DNA of 64,000 bases from Bacillus sp. FJAT-27916 (GCF_001183965.1 NZ_LFZV01000001.1:2655031-2719030), one strand, 5' to 3'; shown: positions 49,374-62,503, numbered from the stretch's first letter. Notes: generated by a model from the letters alone, not told the origin. Numbers and translations are program-made.

Positions 49374-52300
49374 AGATTTACTGCCTCCCGCGTTTTTTCC
49401 ATTTGGTTCATAGGCGAGCTTGAGAATGTCATGGATTCAAGCACAGTAAGAATGGCATTGGCTGTATCAAGTGAGGTCAAGCATGGGATTCCATTCTCAA
49501 CAGATTCACGGCGAATTCTGAACCCGTCACGCTCCGGCTGCTTGCCTTTTGTCAATGTATTGATGACCAATTGTGCATTTCCATCCTGAATAATGTTCAA
49601 TAGATTCGGTTCAGGGCCGCCTATTTTGCCGACTACGGAGCATGGGATGCCTGCATCTGCCAGCACTTGAGCAGTTCCGCTCGTTGCAAGCAAACGATAT
49701 CCGATTTCATGGAATCGGCTGGCTAGTTTAACCGCTTCTTTCTTATCCTTATCAGCAACTGTGAGGAGGACTGAGCCATGCTGCTTAATATGGATGCCTG
49801 AGGCAACCAAGGCTTTATACAGTGCTTTTTGGAGTGTATCATCTTTGCCCATGACTTCGCCTGTAGACTTCATTTCAGGTCCAAGCGTTATTTCAACCTG
49901 GCGCAGCTTAGCAAATGAGAAGACCGGTGCTTTTACGTATACACCTGCTTTTTCTTCAACCATGCCGTTTTCAAAGCCATGATCAGCAAGCTTTTGTCCA
50001 AGGATGACTTTCGTCGCCAAGTTGGCCATCGGCACATTCGTGATCTTACTCAAGAAAGGCACCGTCCGGCTTGAACGCGGGTTGACTTCGATGACATACA
50101 CTTCATTATTGGATACAACATATTGAATATTGAACAATCCAATGATGTTTAGCCCTTTAGCTAGCTTGATCGTGTAATCCACAATGCGGTCCTTGATAGC
50201 TTTCGTTATGCTTTGCGGCGGATAGACAGCGATGGAGTCTCCAGAGTGTACCCCTGCTCTTTCGATATGCTCCATAATGCCTGGAATGACGACTGTTTCG
50301 CCGTCTGAAATGGCATCAACTTCAATCTCTTTTCCTGTTAGGTACCGATCAATCAAGACCGGATGCTTCGGATTGACCTTAACGGCGTTCTTCATATAAT
50401 GAAGCAATTCTTCCTTATGGTCGACAATCTCCATCGCCCTTCCGCCAAGTACATAGGATGGACGCACAAGGATTGGATAGCCGATTGACTCAGCGACCGC
50501 GACGGCTTCTTCAACAGACATCGCCGTTTTCCCAAGCGGCTGCGGAATATGAAGCTCAGACAGGGCATGCTCGAACATATCCCGGTTTTCTGAGCGGTCA
50601 ACATCCTCTAAAGATGTTCCAAGAATCTTGATGCCGCGTTCAACTAAGGCAGAAGCAAGATTAATCGCTGTCTGTCCGCCAAATTGGACGATGACACCCT
50701 CTGGCTTCTCTAAATCTATGACATTCATAACGTCCTCAATTGTGAGCGGCTCAAAGTATAATTTATCGGAGATACTGAAGTCAGTCGAAACCGTCTCAGG
50801 GTTGCTGTTAATGATAATGGCCTCATATCCGGCTTCTTTAATGGCCCAGACAGAATGAACGGTTGCATAGTCAAACTCTACCCCTTGGCCGATGCGAATT
50901 GGGCCGGACCCAAGCACGACCACACTCTTCTTGTCTGTCACAAGAGATTCGTTTTCTTCCTCATAGGTGGAATAGAAGTATGGTGTCTCTGACTCAAATT
51001 CTGCCGCACATGTATCAACCATTTTATAAACCGGGCGAATTTCCTTTTCTTTTCTCCAATTGTAAACGTCCAGCTCCGTACAGCCCCAAAGATTCGCCAA
51101 GGCAAAATCGGAGAAGCCGATTTTCTTCGCCTCTCGGCAAACCTCTTGATTGAACGGAGATTCCTTCAGCCTGCTTTCCATTTGAACGATTTTTTGGAAT
51201 TTGTAAAGGAAGAACAGGTCAATTTTGCACCAGTCATGAATGGTCTCAATGGATAAACCTCGCTTCAATCCTTCTGCAAGGTAGAACAAGCGTTCATCTG
51301 TCGCTACCTTGATTTGCTTCTCTATTTCCTCATCACTTACCATACTTCCGCCTGGCAGTTCAAAGTGCAGGATTCCAACTTCGAGAGAACGGATCGCTTT
51401 AAGGAGAGATTCCTCGAGATTGCGCCCAATAGCCATGACTTCTCCAGTTGCTTTCATTTGCGTGCCAAGGATACGATTTCCTTCTTCAAATTTATCAAAT
51501 GGCCATCTTGGAATTTTCGTGACCACATAATCAAGGGCTGGTTCAAAGCTGGCATAGGTTCTGCCTGTAACGGGGTTGATCATCTCATCCAGCGTTAAGC
51601 CGACAGCAATTTTAGCTGCAAGCTTAGCAATAGGATATCCAGTTGCTTTCGACGCTAGAGCAGAAGAACGACTTACACGCGGATTAACCTCTATGATGTA
51701 GTAGTTAAAGCTATGCGGGTCAAGTGCCAGCTGAACATTACAGCCTCCTTCAATCTTTAGGGCACGAATAATTTTCAATGAGGCATTTCTAAGCAGCTGA
51801 TATTCACGATCGCTTAAGGTTTGGCTAGGTGCCACTACAATGGAATCTCCCGTATGGATGCCGACCGGGTCGATATTTTCCATATTACATACGACGATTG
51901 CGTTATCATTGGAGTCGCGCATGACCTCGTATTCAATTTCCTTGAATCCGGCAATGCTCTTCTCAAGCAAGCATTGGGTCACAGGACTGCTTTTAAGGCC
52001 ATTGGCTACGATTTCACGCAGCTCTGTTTCATTTGTGCAGATTCCGCCTCCCGTACCGCCGAGCGTATAGGCAGGACGAACGATCACTGGGTATCCGACT
52101 ATTTCAACAAATGTCAGAGCTTCTTCCAATGTATGAATGATTTCACTGTCTGGTACAGGTTCACCAAGTTCATTCATGAGACTTCTAAACAAGTCCCTGT
52201 CTTCAGCCTGTTCAATGGCAGAAAGCTTCGTACCAAGAATCTCGACGCCGCACTCTTCAAGCACACCTGATTTCGCCAGTTCAACAGCGAGGTTTAAGCC

Positions 52301-52582
52301 TGTTTGGCCGCCAAGCGTCGGAACAAGAGCATCCGGTCTTTCCTTGCGGATAATCTTGCTGACAAACTCTAACGTCAAGGGTTCTATGTAGACAGCATCG
52401 GCAATTTCCGTATCAGTCATAATCGTAGCCGGATTGGAATTGACCAGGATGACTCGGTATCCTTCTTCTTTCAGTGCGAGGCAGGCCTGGGTCCCAGCAT
52501 AATCAAATTCAGCTGCCTGCCCAATAACGATTGGGCCGGAACCGATGACTAGGATGGATTTGATATCTGTACGTTTACTCAT
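49370..52582 (-). CDS. pyrAB: Carbamoyl phosphate synthase, large subunit (pyrimidine-specific)
   Basis: 1070 aa with two homologous ATP-grasp halves: [22 protein letters not shown] at the N-terminus and [21 protein letters not shown] near residue 555. The C-terminal MGS-like allosteric domain starts around 930. Makes carbamoyl phosphate from ammonia, bicarbonate and two ATP. Overlaps pyrAA and pyrK by four bases each, so subunits are translationally coupled. Confidence 0.98.
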
Positions 52583-53670
52583 AGTGCTGCTGCCTCCTTC
52601 AATTTAGCCTGTTCAATCATCGTGATAAATTGGTCGAACAAGTAATTCGCATCCTCTGGTCCTGGAGATGCTTCAGGGTGATATTGAACGGTAAAAGCAT
52701 CAAACTCTTTATGCTTCAGTCCCTCAACTGTTCCATCGTTTAAGGCAATATGAGTGATTTCCATTTCCGTTCCGATGACAGAATCAGGGTTAACGGTATA
52801 GCCATGATTTTGGGAGGTGAGTGCAACCTTTCCTGTACGAAGATCCTTAACAGGGTGATTGGAGCCCCTATGTCCAAATTTCATTTTTTCCGTCTCTGCC
52901 CCGCAGGCAAGAGCGAACAATTGATGCCCTAAACAAATTCCGAACAAAGGCACCTTTCCAAGGACTTCCTTAATCATTTCGATAGCCTCTGGAACATTTT
53001 CCGGGTCTCCAGGTCCATTTGTGAGCATAATGCCGTCTGGACATAAGGTCATGATTTCTTCAGCAGTGGTGTTATGCGGTACAACAATCACATCACAGCC
53101 GCGGTTATTTAATTCCCGAAGGATGCCATGCTTCATGCCAAAGTCAACAACTACGACACGATGGCCGCGACCTGGGCTTGGATAAGGCTTCTTCGTAGAA
53201 ACTTTTTGTACTTGGTTTTTCGGAAGTACGGTTGCTCTTACTTGATGAAGCATCATTTCAGGGTCCTTCGTAATCGAGCAAATAACCCCTTTTACCGTTC
53301 CTCTTTCCCGAATCATTCGTGTCAATTTACGTGTATCAATCCCAGAGATGCCGGGAATATTCTTGATTTTCATATATTCATCCAATGAGAAGCCGCTTCT
53401 CCAATTGGAAGGAAAGTCAGCAACCTCTTTGACAATCAACCCCGCCAAACTAGGCATGATGGATTCAAAATCATCGCGATTAATTCCGTAATTCCCAATC
53501 AGCGGATAGGTCATTGTAATGATTTGTCCGCAATAGGATGGATCGGATAGAATTTCTTGATAGCCCGTCATCCCTGTGTTAAAAACAACTTCGCCAATTT
53601 TATCTATTTCTCCGCCGAATGCCTCACCAATCATGATGGTGCCGTCTTCTAGGATTAATTGTCTTTTCAT
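52579..53670 (-). CDS. pyrAA: Carbamoyl phosphate synthase, small (glutamine amidotransferase) subunit
   Basis: 363 aa from [20 protein letters not shown]; the ATG overlaps the pyrC stop (ATGA), which excludes the 23 upstream codons. Class I amidotransferase that channels ammonia to PyrAB. Nucleophile Cys in [15 protein letters not shown]-terminal His-Glu in [22 protein letters not shown] is also conserved. Confidence 0.98.
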   Translation of the reverse strand: MKRQLILEDGTIMIGEAFGGEIDKIGEVVFNTGMTGYQEILSDPSYCGQIITMTYPLIGNYGINRDDFESIMPSLAGLIVKEVADFPSNWRSGFSLDEYMKIKNIPGISGIDTRKLTRMIRERGTVKGVICSITKDPEMMLHQVRATVLPKNQVQKVSTKKPYPSPGRGHRVVVVDFGMKHGILRELNNRGCDVIVVPHNTTAEEIMTLCPDGIMLTNGPGDPENVPEAIEMIKEVLGKVPLFGICLGHQLFALACGAETEKMKFGHRGSNHPVKDLRTGKVALTSQNHGYTVNPDSVIGTEMEITHIALNDGTVEGLKHKEFDAFTVQYHPEASPGPEDANYLFDQFITMIEQAKLKEAAAL

Positions 53671-54953
53671 ACTAGCATTCTTCCTTTCTGCCAAACCACT
53701 TTTCCTTCGACCATCGTCATTACCGGCCATCCTTGGCATTTCCAGCCTGCAAACGGGGTGTTTTTACCTTTAGAGAGGAATTCCTCCGGATTGATTTCAT
53801 GCTCGCTTTCCAAATCCAGCAAGACAAGATCAGCCGGTGCTCCCTTTTCTAATTTTCCATATGTAAGATTAAACGCTTCTGCAGGTTTAATGGTTAAGAA
53901 ATCAATTAATTGCTGCAGAGTCAGCACGCCTTTTTTCACTAGATTTGTATAGAGAAGAGGGAACGCTGTTTCAAGTCCGACAATCCCAAATGGCGAAAGC
54001 TTCATTCCTTGCGCTTTCTCCTCCTCAGTATGGGGAGCGTGATCGGTTGCAATGAAGTCAATCGTTCCATCAAGCAGTCCTTCTATTAAAGCTTGCTGGT
54101 CATCAGCCCCTCTGAGCGGCGGATTCATTTTATAATTGGTGTCCTCCCCGGCAATATCATTCTCTGAGAGCAAGAGATGATGGGGAGTTACTTCAGCTGT
54201 TACATGAATGCCCGCTCTCTTCGCAACACGTACGCTTCTGACGGATTCCTTCGTACTGATATGGCACACATGATAATGGCAGCGGGCCGCTTCTGCCAGC
54301 AGACAATCACGAGCGATTTGCACCGATTCACATATAGAAGGGATGCCCGGCAGGTTATGTTTAGCAGAATACGTTCCCTCATGGACACATCCGCCATGGA
54401 TGAGCGTATTCTCCTCGCAATGAGCTACAATCGGCATGTCGATCGCCGCTGCCTTTTTCATCGCTTGAAGCATCATATCTGCAGACTGGACACCGACACC
54501 GTCATCTGTGAAAGCAAAGGCTCCAGCTTCCTTCAGCCCTTCAAAGTCAGTTAGCTCCTGCCCAAGTTCTCGAATGGTGATAGAGGCATAGGGGAGAACA
54601 CGTACTGCTGCTTTATCTTTGATTCTATTAGTCAGCCAATTCATTTGTGTCGGTGTATCTGGAACAGGACGAGTATTCGGCATAGCCGCGACAGTCGTGA
54701 ATCCGCCCTTGGCAGCTGCCATCGTGCCAGTCTCAATCGTCTCCTTCTTCTCTCCGCCGGGTTCACGCAAATGGACATGCAAGTCCACGAACCCTGGTGA
54801 AAGGAGACAGCCATTAGCATCCATATATTCAGCACCCTCTGCGTCCACATTACTCCCTATTTCTTGGATAATGCCGTCCTCTATAACAATATTGGTTTTG
54901 ACGAGGGTTTGATCCTCAGCCAACAATTTGGCATTTCGTATACATAGTTTCAT
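53667..54953 (-). CDS. pyrC: Dihydroorotase
   Basis: 428 aa, type I zinc amidohydrolase cyclising carbamoyl aspartate. Metal ligands in [18 protein letters not shown] and the His of [13 protein letters not shown]; catalytic Asp in [16 protein letters not shown]. Start inside the end of pyrB (38-nt overlap), with AAGGAG 10 nt upstream. Confidence 0.97.
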   Translation of the reverse strand: MKLCIRNAKLLAEDQTLVKTNIVIEDGIIQEIGSNVDAEGAEYMDANGCLLSPGFVDLHVHLREPGGEKKETIETGTMAAAKGGFTTVAAMPNTRPVPDTPTQMNWLTNRIKDKAAVRVLPYASITIRELGQELTDFEGLKEAGAFAFTDDGVGVQSADMMLQAMKKAAAIDMPIVAHCEENTLIHGGCVHEGTYSAKHNLPGIPSICESVQIARDCLLAEAARCHYHVCHISTKESVRSVRVAKRAGIHVTAEVTPHHLLLSENDIAGEDTNYKMNPPLRGADDQQALIEGLLDGTIDFIATDHAPHTEEEKAQGMKLSPFGIVGLETAFPLLYTNLVKKGVLTLQQLIDFLTIKPAEAFNLTYGKLEKGAPADLVLLDLESEHEINPEEFLSKGKNTPFAGWKCQGWPVMTMVEGKVVWQKGRMLV

Positions 54954-55854
54954 TTAGACCTGCTCCTTCCTTATGCTCGATGCTGTTTTTTAACGCTGCC
55001 ATTCTTGCGTATACACCGTTCTCCATCTGTTTGAAGATTCTTGATCTTTTACATTCAACAAGGGCGCTGTCAATCTCCACTCCCCTATTCACTGGCGCAG
55101 GGTGCATAATTATGCAATTTTGTTTCATTTGGCTTTCTCTTTCAAATGTTAGTCCATAGTGGTCCAGATATTCTTCCTTTGTCAATGGCATTTCAACTGA
55201 ATGGCGTTCGTGCTGGATTCTGAGCAGCATGAACACATCCGCTGTTTTTACAGCTCTGTCAATTGGTTCGTACGGAATATCGGAGCCATTAATCGTTGCC
55301 CAGTTTTCTGGACCTGAGAAGACAACTTCTGCACCGAGCCTCCTTAATGTTTCTGCATTGGAGCGCGCTACCCGGCTATGTCTGATATCACCTGTAATAG
55401 CGACCTTCAGTCCTTTGAATTGGCCAAATTCCTGTTTAATTGTCAGTAGATCCAATAAACACTGTGTAGGATGGTGACCACATCCATCACCAGCATTCAT
55501 TATGGATAAATATACACCATCTTGTATTAATTTGGCAAAGTAATTATCTTCAGTATGTCGAATAACGACTGAATCAACTCCGATTGACTCTAACGTTTTG
55601 ACTGTATCGTAGAGGGTCTCACCCTTTAAAACACTAGATGTATGGGCTTCAAAAGGAATGATTTCCAAGCCTAATTTTCTTTCAGCCATTTCAAAGCTTG
55701 ATTTCGTTCTTGTACTCGGTTCAAAGAAAAGGTTGGATATGAAGTATGGTCTCTTTGGCTGCCATGTTTCACCTTTTGCAAATTGCTCCGCGTCTGACAG
55801 TAGCTGCATGATCTCTTCGATTGATAAATCATTCATCGTCAACAAATGTTTCAT
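54916..55854 (-). CDS. pyrB: Aspartate carbamoyltransferase, catalytic subunit
   Basis: 312 aa from [15 protein letters not shown], with GGAAGG 9 nt upstream. Condenses carbamoyl phosphate with aspartate. Carbamoyl phosphate loop [25 protein letters not shown] and the aspartate site [10 protein letters not shown]. No regulatory subunit gene follows, as in other Bacillus. Its C-terminus runs about 12 residues past the pyrC start. Controlled by the leader at 55925-56012. Confidence 0.97.
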   Translation of the reverse strand: MKHLLTMNDLSIEEIMQLLSDAEQFAKGETWQPKRPYFISNLFFEPSTRTKSSFEMAERKLGLEIIPFEAHTSSVLKGETLYDTVKTLESIGVDSVVIRHTEDNYFAKLIQDGVYLSIMNAGDGCGHHPTQCLLDLLTIKQEFGQFKGLKVAITGDIRHSRVARSNAETLRRLGAEVVFSGPENWATINGSDIPYEPIDRAVKTADVFMLLRIQHERHSVEMPLTKEEYLDHYGLTFERESQMKQNCIIMHPAPVNRGVEIDSALVECKRSRIFKQMENGVYARMAALKNSIEHKEGAGLNETMYTKCQIVG

Positions 55855-55924
55855 CTTTCTCATCCTTCCCACTCTTATCTATTTTCTTACTATTGTCGAT
55901 AGATTTTTTGCCAATGAATCTTTT

Positions 55925-56012
55925 CAAAAAAAGGCCCTCATTCGAATTAATACGAATCAGGGCCTTTGATAAGGTACAAATCCTCCTGCATCATTGGATT
56001 TGTCTTACCTTA
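55925..56012 (-). promoter_or_regulatory. PyrR-type attenuator between pyrP and pyrB
   Basis: Minus strand: a PyrR-like hairpin with outer stem TAAGGT / ACCTTA (56012-55970) and inner stem ACAAATCC / GGATTTGT (56003-55976). It is followed by a strong terminator AAGGCCCTGATTCG / CGAATGAGGGCCTT with eight T residues (55968-55925). Stem position and order fit PyrR attenuation, but the loop lacks the AGTCCAGAGAGGCT core seen in the other two leaders. Confidence 0.78.
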
Positions 56013-56049
56013 ATCTTTATCCCTGCTTTTTGAAAATGCTCAATCTGCT

Positions 56050-57357
56050 CTATTGTTCAGTTGACGTTTTCTCTCTTCCAGGCAATATAAGATTTAGTAT
56101 GACACCGACGATGGCAGCAAGAGCCATGCCGGAGATGGAAGCATTCTCCGTTAGTTTGAGGAATGCTCCACCGACACCAATGATTAAGATGACGGATGAT
56201 ATGACCAAATTTCTGTTGACAGACAAATCAACTTTGCTGTCAATCAACATTCTCAGCCCGCTTGAAGCGATAATTCCGAATAGCAAGATGGATACTCCGC
56301 CCATAACCGCAGAAGGAATAGAGTGGATCAGTGCTGAAATTTTGCCGATGAACCCGAAGGCGATGGCGAATACAGCCGCTCCTCCAATGACATAAACACT
56401 GAAGACGCGAGTCAGAGCCATAACCCCGATATTTTCACCATATGTGGTATTCGGCGGTCCTCCAAGACATGAGGCAATCATAATGGAGATACCGTCACCG
56501 AATAAAGAACGGTGCAAACCAGGTTTTTCAACAAAATTCTTTCCAGCAATCTTGCTAAGCACCAATTGGTCTCCGATATGCTCCGAGATTGGAACAATCG
56601 CAATCGGTACCATAATCAGAATAATCTCCCAAGTTAAATGTGGAGTGTAATCCACAAACGGGACTGTGAAATTTGGTATTTGGAACCAAGGGGCATCGAT
56701 TACCTTTTGGAAATCAACGATTCCAAAGAATAAGGATGCGATGTACCCGCCGACAATCCCCAGCAATACAGGGATGAGCGACAGAAAGTTTTTAAAAGCA
56801 ACTGAGCAGAAAAGGGTAATGCCCAGTGTAATTAGTGCAATCGTAAAGTGCTTTGAACTATAAACCAGCACTTTTGCTGTTGAGTCCTCATACATAGCCA
56901 TATTCACGGCTGTTGAAGCAAGACCAAGTCCAATGACCATAATAACCGGTCCGACTACGATAGGCGGAAGGAATTTCAGAATCGTTCCCGGACCTACAGC
57001 CTTGACCAGTAAGGCAACAAGTGCGTAGATAATCCCAATCAAGAACCCGCCGACGAGTGCCGAGCCTACCCCGCTGTTCTCATTTAAGAGCACAATCGGA
57101 GCAATAAAGGCAAACGATGAACCAAGATAAGCGGGAATTTGTCCTTTCGTGATCAAGAGGTATGCGAGTGTACCGATACCACTTGTTAATAAGGCGATTC
57201 CCGGATCAAGTCCTGTCAAAATGGGAACAAGCACGGTTGAGCCGAACATTGCAAATAAATGTTGCAAACTCAAGGTAAGCCATTGTCTTGGTGTTGGTTT
57301 TTCCTGGACATCAAGCCGGATGTTCGCAGGTTTTTGGGTTGTTTCATTCGATTCCAT
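56050..57357 (-). CDS. pyrP: Uracil permease
   Basis: 435 aa NCS2-family uracil:proton symporter with about 12-14 membrane segments. Family motifs QHLFAMFGSTVLVPILTGLDPG near the N-terminus, the glutamate region PIAIVPISEHIGDQLVLSKIAGKNF and the signature GGPPNTTYGENIGVMALTRVFS. GAGGAGG is 7 nt before the ATG and may be sequestered (see leader). Confidence 0.96.
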   Translation of the reverse strand: MESNETTQKPANIRLDVQEKPTPRQWLTLSLQHLFAMFGSTVLVPILTGLDPGIALLTSGIGTLAYLLITKGQIPAYLGSSFAFIAPIVLLNENSGVGSALVGGFLIGIIYALVALLVKAVGPGTILKFLPPIVVGPVIMVIGLGLASTAVNMAMYEDSTAKVLVYSSKHFTIALITLGITLFCSVAFKNFLSLIPVLLGIVGGYIASLFFGIVDFQKVIDAPWFQIPNFTVPFVDYTPHLTWEIILIMVPIAIVPISEHIGDQLVLSKIAGKNFVEKPGLHRSLFGDGISIMIASCLGGPPNTTYGENIGVMALTRVFSVYVIGGAAVFAIAFGFIGKISALIHSIPSAVMGGVSILLFGIIASSGLRMLIDSKVDLSVNRNLVISSVILIIGVGGAFLKLTENASISGMALAAIVGVILNLILPGREKTSTEQ

Positions 57358-57364
57358 TTGTAAT

Positions 57365-57470
57365 CCTCCTCTGAATTAAGAAAAAACAAGTTGTTTCGAG
57401 GAGAAGAATTCAAGCATCATTTAATTTTTACTGAACTCTCCTCTTTGCAAGCCTCTCTGGACTGCAATTA
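57365..57470 (-). promoter_or_regulatory. PyrR-binding leader between pyrR and pyrP
   Basis: The minus strand carries the consensus PyrR box AGTCCAGAGAGGCT (57463-57450) in a TTGCA / TGCAA hairpin. Downstream, GAGGAGA (57443-57437) can pair with TCTCCTC (57404-57398). That same CTCCTC can instead pair with the pyrP ribosome binding site GAGGAGG (57371-57365). The T6 run (57386-57381) is 11 nt from the hairpin, so the terminator is atypical. Confidence 0.82.
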
Positions 57471-57480
57471 AAAAGGATGT

Positions 57481-58155
<675 letters not shown>

Positions 58156-58183
58156 GTATTAAAGGACTTATTCAATTAGGTAT

Positions 58184-58212
58184 ATCATACCCTCATACGT
58201 TGTACTTGTCAA
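58184..58212 (-). promoter_or_regulatory. Sigma-A promoter of the pyr operon
   Basis: Minus strand: TTGACA (58212-58207), 17-nt spacer, TATGAT (58189-58184). The -35 box overlaps the last codons of rluD. Leader of about 160 nt to pyrR. Confidence 0.85.
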
Positions 58213-59123
58213 CGATCTATTCGTAAAGTATCCAAAAATTCGACAAAGTATTCAGGCAGAGGGGCTTCAAATTCTAAATACTCCTCTGTCCGCGGATGGA
58301 CAAATCCAAGCACACCTGCATGAAGAGCCTGTCCATTTAAATCAACTGTTTTTCTTGGTCCATACTTCGGATCGCCTGCAAGCGGGTAACCAATATATTT
58401 CATATGGACACGGATTTGGTGCGTTCTTCCCGTTTCAAGCTGACATTCCACAAACGTGAAATCACGGAACCGCTCAAGCACATGGAAATGAGTGACTGCA
58501 TGACGGGAGTTTTCATCCGTTACGGTCATGCTTTGACGATCGCGTTTATCACGTCCGATAGGAGCGTCAATCGTACCGGCATCATGAGGAATAACTCCAT
58601 GAACAAGCGCCTTATACTTTCTGGTCACTGTTTTCTCTTGGAGCTGTTTGACCAATTTCTCATGGGCCATATCATTCTTCGCGACCATTAATAGGCCTGA
58701 TGTATCCTTGTCAATCCGGTGAACGATACCTGGGCGCATTACCCCATTAATGCCTGATAAATCCTTGCAATGGTACATCAGCGCATTCACAAGCGTACCG
58801 CCTGTGTGACCCGGCGCAGGATGCACGACCATTCCTTTCGGCTTATTCACAACGATGACATCTGCATCCTCATAGTAAATATCAAGCGGGATATCTTCAG
58901 CCACAATATCAAGCTCTTCCGGCTCCTCAATCGTTACCTCAATCTCATCGCCCTCCTGGCATTTATAATTCGCCTTAGAGGAAGCCCCATTTACCGTTAC
59001 ATTTCCGGACTTGATCCATTGCTGCACCTGTGAGCGGGACCATTCTTCATTGATAAGGGAAAGGATCTTATCAAGCCTTTGCCCTTTTTGTTCTTCATTA
59101 ATTTTGATCTTTTGATTGTCCAT
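58209..59123 (-). CDS. rluD: RluD-type 23S rRNA pseudouridine synthase (YlyB)
   Basis: 304 aa. N-terminal S4 RNA-binding domain (about 14-75: [24 protein letters not shown]) and RluA-family catalytic domain with [19 protein letters not shown], in which the Asp of HRIDKDTSG is the catalytic residue. Exact target uridines cannot be told from sequence. Start overlaps the end of lspA by 26 nt. Confidence 0.94.
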   Translation of the reverse strand: MDNQKIKINEEQKGQRLDKILSLINEEWSRSQVQQWIKSGNVTVNGASSKANYKCQEGDEIEVTIEEPEELDIVAEDIPLDIYYEDADVIVVNKPKGMVVHPAPGHTGGTLVNALMYHCKDLSGINGVMRPGIVHRIDKDTSGLLMVAKNDMAHEKLVKQLQEKTVTRKYKALVHGVIPHDAGTIDAPIGRDKRDRQSMTVTDENSRHAVTHFHVLERFRDFTFVECQLETGRTHQIRVHMKYIGYPLAGDPKYGPRKTVDLNGQALHAGVLGFVHPRTEEYLEFEAPLPEYFVEFLDTLRIDR

Positions 59124-59589
59124 TCGTTAACTCCTTAGCTCTTCTTTCTTCCATAAACATCGCGATAATCAATAAGACGACACCTACACATAAGGATGCA
59201 TCTGCCACATTGAATACCGGGAAGCTGTATGAAAAAATATACACGTGGAAAAAGTCCACTACCTCTTGCCTGAACAAGCGGTCGATGAAGTTCCCGACAG
59301 CGCCTCCTAATATGAGACCAAGGGATACCCCTGTCAGCTTATCACCAGCATATTTCTTGATATAATAGATAATCCCAACGATGACAACAGCTGTCACGAT
59401 ATAAAAGAACCACATCTGCCCTTGCAGGATGCCCCACGCCGCTCCCCGGTTGCGATGCGATGTAATGTAGAAGATGTTCTCAATGACAGGGATGCTTTCC
59501 CCGTACTCCATATATTTCACAATCATCCATTTCGTTACTTGATCGACCAGTATGATTGCCAAGGCTATTCCGTAATATAAACGCAACAC
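59098..59589 (-). CDS. lspA: Lipoprotein signal peptidase
   Basis: 163 aa from a GTG at 59589 ([21 protein letters not shown]), about 10 nt after AGGGGGG; a TTG one codon later is also possible, and the longer frame was rejected. Aspartyl protease with four membrane helices that cleaves prolipoprotein signal peptides. Catalytic aspartates in GNFIDRL and FNVADASLC; the [12 protein letters not shown] motif is present. From memory, B. subtilis has ylyA between ileS and lspA; it is absent here. Confidence 0.95.
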   Translation of the reverse strand: MLRLYYGIALAIILVDQVTKWMIVKYMEYGESIPVIENIFYITSHRNRGAAWGILQGQMWFFYIVTAVVIVGIIYYIKKYAGDKLTGVSLGLILGGAVGNFIDRLFRQEVVDFFHVYIFSYSFPVFNVADASLCVGVVLLIIAMFMEERRAKELTNGQSKDQN

Positions 59590-59673
59590 CTTACAAACGC
59601 CCCCCTGCCTGCTTATAATGTCCTGACTACGCATAAAAATTGTAGCATACCCTTCCATAAAAAACGAACCTGG

Positions 59674-59713
59674 ACAAACAGATAGGCCCTTTCCGCATAA
59701 AGAAAAGGGCCTA
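59674..59713 (-). terminator. Terminator after ileS
   Basis: Minus-strand hairpin TAGGCCCTTT / AAAGGGCCTA (59713-59683), followed only by TCTGTTTG. The stem is strong but the T tract is poor. Confidence 0.65.
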
Positions 59714-59728
59714 AATGTTTCTACATCC

Positions 59729-62503
59729 TTATCCTAATTCCGGATATTCAGCATCTACCACAGTTGCGCATCTCTCACATAACGTTGGATGCTTCTCAAC
59801 TTTGCCAACCAATCCGCTGATATTCCAGCAGCGTTCACATGTTTCGCCTTCCGCTTTTTCAATCAGAATTGCGGCATGCTCCAATTTAAGAGCATTTTCT
59901 GGTGCCTCATATACAGAGCCGGCAAGCTCCACTTTCGAAACGATGAATAACTGCTCAAGACTTTCATGAATATCAGCGAGCAATTCTTTCATTTCTTCGC
60001 CAAGGTAGAGCGTCACTTTCGCATTGAGTGACTTACCGATTACTTTTGCATTACGCGCTTCTTCTAATGCCTTCAGGACATCATCACGAAGATCCATGAA
60101 ACGATCCCATTTCTCTTCAATAGCCTGAGCATTCTCATAGGTTTCAACAGATGGCATATCTGTCAATTGTACGCTTTTTTCTGCTGCATCATCGATGAAT
60201 GCCCATACCTCATCAGCTGTATGCGGAAGAATTGGGGCAATCATTTTCACAAGCTTAATTAAGCATTCGTGCAGAACCGTTTGGATGGCTCTTCTGCCAG
60301 TGCTTGCTTCAGCATCACAATAGAGGATATCTTTCGCATAATCCAGGTAGAAGGAGCTTAAGTCCTGCGTACAGAAATTATTGATTCCGTGATAGACATC
60401 AGCAAATTGATAACGATCATAGCCGTTTTGTACTTGCTCCACTAAACGGTTTAGCTTGATCAGCATATATTGATCCACTTCACGAAGGTTTTCATAGCTT
60501 ACTGCATCACTAGCAGCATTGAATCCGTTCAAGTTTCCTAATAGGAAGCGGAATGTATTTCTGATTTTGCGGTACACTTCAGAAACTTGCTTCAAGATAT
60601 TATCAGACACACGCACATCTGCTTGATAATCAACAGATGCTACCCATAGACGGAGGATATCTGCCCCCATTTGCTGGATAACTTTCAATGGATCGATTGT
60701 ATTACCAAGTGATTTACTCATCTTACGGCCTTCTCCATCAAGTGTGAACCCGTGGGATAGAATGCCTTTGTACGGTGCCTTTCCTGTAACAGCTACAGCC
60801 GTCGTCAAGGAAGAGTTGAACCAGCCGCGGTATTGGTCAGAGCCTTCAAGGTATAAATCAGCTGGTCTGACGAGATCTTCTCTTGCCTCTAGGACTGATT
60901 GATGAGAAGAACCGGAGTCAAACCAAACATCCATGATATCCGTTTCTTTTGTAAATTTACCGTTCGGGCTGCCCTCATGAGTGAAGCCTTCAGGAAGAAG
61001 ATCCTTCGCCTCTCTTTCGAACCAGACAGTAGACCCGTGCTCTTTGAATAATTGGGCTACATGCTCAATCGTTTCATCTGTAATAATCGCATCCCCGTTT
61101 TCTGCATAGAAGACCGGAATCGGAACGCCCCATGCACGCTGACGGGAAATACACCAGTCACCGCGGTCGCGTACCATATTGAATAGACGCGTTTCGCCCC
61201 ATGCTGGAACAAATTTCGTTGCCTTGATTTGGTCAAGCAGCTGCTCCCTGATTTGATCAATTGAAGCAAACCATTGATCCGTAGCACGGAAGATGGTCGG
61301 TTTTTTCGTTCTCCAGTCATGCGGGTAGGAGTGTGTGATGAAATCTAGTTTTAGCAATGCGCCATTTTCAGCCAGCTTATCAGTGATTGCTTTATTTGCT
61401 TTATCATAGAACAAGCCTTCAAACCCTGGAGCTTCAGCTGTCATATGACCTTTCTCATCCACTGGAGCAAGTACGCCTAGATTGTATTTCTGACCGATCA
61501 TAAAGTCATCTTCCCCGTGGCCTGGAGCGGTGTGTACGCAGCCAGTACCAGCATCAGTCGTAACATGCTCGCCGTTCATAACGAGGGAATCACGGTCATA
61601 TAAAGGATGCTTAGCAACCGTGTATTCAAGCTCGCTTCCTTTAACGGTTTTCTCTACCTCAGCTGTTTCCCAGCCTAAAGTTTCCTTCACAGAAGGCAAT
61701 AGGGCTTCTGCCACAATATAGCGAGTCCCTTCTACGTTTACAACCACATAGTTTAAGCGAGGGTGTACGGAGATACCAAGGTTCGCCGGAATGGTCCAAG
61801 GGGTTGTTGTCCAGATGATGTATTTTGCATCCTCAGGCACCACGCCTTTTCCATCCTTTACATCAAAGGCTACATAGATGGATGCTGATTTCTTATCATG
61901 ATATTCAATTTCTGCCTCAGCAAGTGCAGATTCACTTGACGGGGACCAATATACCGGCTTAAGGCCTTTATAAATATAGCCTTTCTTCGCCATATCACCG
62001 AATACCTTGATTTGCTCAGCCTCATATTCAGGCTTTAAGGTAATATAAGGATTTTCCCAATCCCCTCTAACGCCAAGGCGCTTGAATTGTTCACGCTGAT
62101 TATGGATTTGTGTGTAGGCATATTCCTCACAAAGCTTACGGAATTCAGCAATAGACATTTCCTTGCGGTTCACTTTTTTATTTTTAGTTAGGGCCGTTTC
62201 AATTGGAAGACCATGTGTGTCCCAGCCAGGTACATATGGGGCATTAAAGCCGCTCATAGACTTATAGCGGACGATGAAGTCTTTCAGAATTTTGTTCATT
62301 GCATGCCCAATATGGATATTCCCATTTGCATATGGAGGGCCATCATGAAGGACAAACTTTGGAAGGTCTTTCGTGCGTTCCTGCACTTGTTTGTAGATAT
62401 CTTCTTCATTCCATTTTTCTTGCATTTGAGGTTCTCTGTTTGGCAGATTCCCGCGCATTGGGAATTCTGTCTTCGGCATTAATAACGTGTCTTTTAATTC
62501 CAT
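59729..62503 (-). CDS. ileS: Isoleucyl-tRNA synthetase
   Basis: 924 aa from [26 protein letters not shown] lies upstream and the 18 earlier codons were excluded. Class I synthetase: HIGH motif in [19 protein letters not shown] in [10 protein letters not shown], editing domain (about 200-400) with [11 protein letters not shown]-terminal zinc site CERCWN...CERC. This is the bacterial (mupirocin-sensitive type) form, as in B. subtilis, judging by length and zinc motif. Controlled by a T-box. Confidence 0.98.
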   Translation of the reverse strand: MELKDTLLMPKTEFPMRGNLPNREPQMQEKWNEEDIYKQVQERTKDLPKFVLHDGPPYANGNIHIGHAMNKILKDFIVRYKSMSGFNAPYVPGWDTHGLPIETALTKNKKVNRKEMSIAEFRKLCEEYAYTQIHNQREQFKRLGVRGDWENPYITLKPEYEAEQIKVFGDMAKKGYIYKGLKPVYWSPSSESALAEAEIEYHDKKSASIYVAFDVKDGKGVVPEDAKYIIWTTTPWTIPANLGISVHPRLNYVVVNVEGTRYIVAEALLPSVKETLGWETAEVEKTVKGSELEYTVAKHPLYDRDSLVMNGEHVTTDAGTGCVHTAPGHGEDDFMIGQKYNLGVLAPVDEKGHMTAEAPGFEGLFYDKANKAITDKLAENGALLKLDFITHSYPHDWRTKKPTIFRATDQWFASIDQIREQLLDQIKATKFVPAWGETRLFNMVRDRGDWCISRQRAWGVPIPVFYAENGDAIITDETIEHVAQLFKEHGSTVWFEREAKDLLPEGFTHEGSPNGKFTKETDIMDVWFDSGSSHQSVLEAREDLVRPADLYLEGSDQYRGWFNSSLTTAVAVTGKAPYKGILSHGFTLDGEGRKMSKSLGNTIDPLKVIQQMGADILRLWVASVDYQADVRVSDNILKQVSEVYRKIRNTFRFLLGNLNGFNAASDAVSYENLREVDQYMLIKLNRLVEQVQNGYDRYQFADVYHGINNFCTQDLSSFYLDYAKDILYCDAEASTGRRAIQTVLHECLIKLVKMIAPILPHTADEVWAFIDDAAEKSVQLTDMPSVETYENAQAIEEKWDRFMDLRDDVLKALEEARNAKVIGKSLNAKVTLYLGEEMKELLADIHESLEQLFIVSKVELAGSVYEAPENALKLEHAAILIEKAEGETCERCWNISGLVGKVEKHPTLCERCATVVDAEYPELG

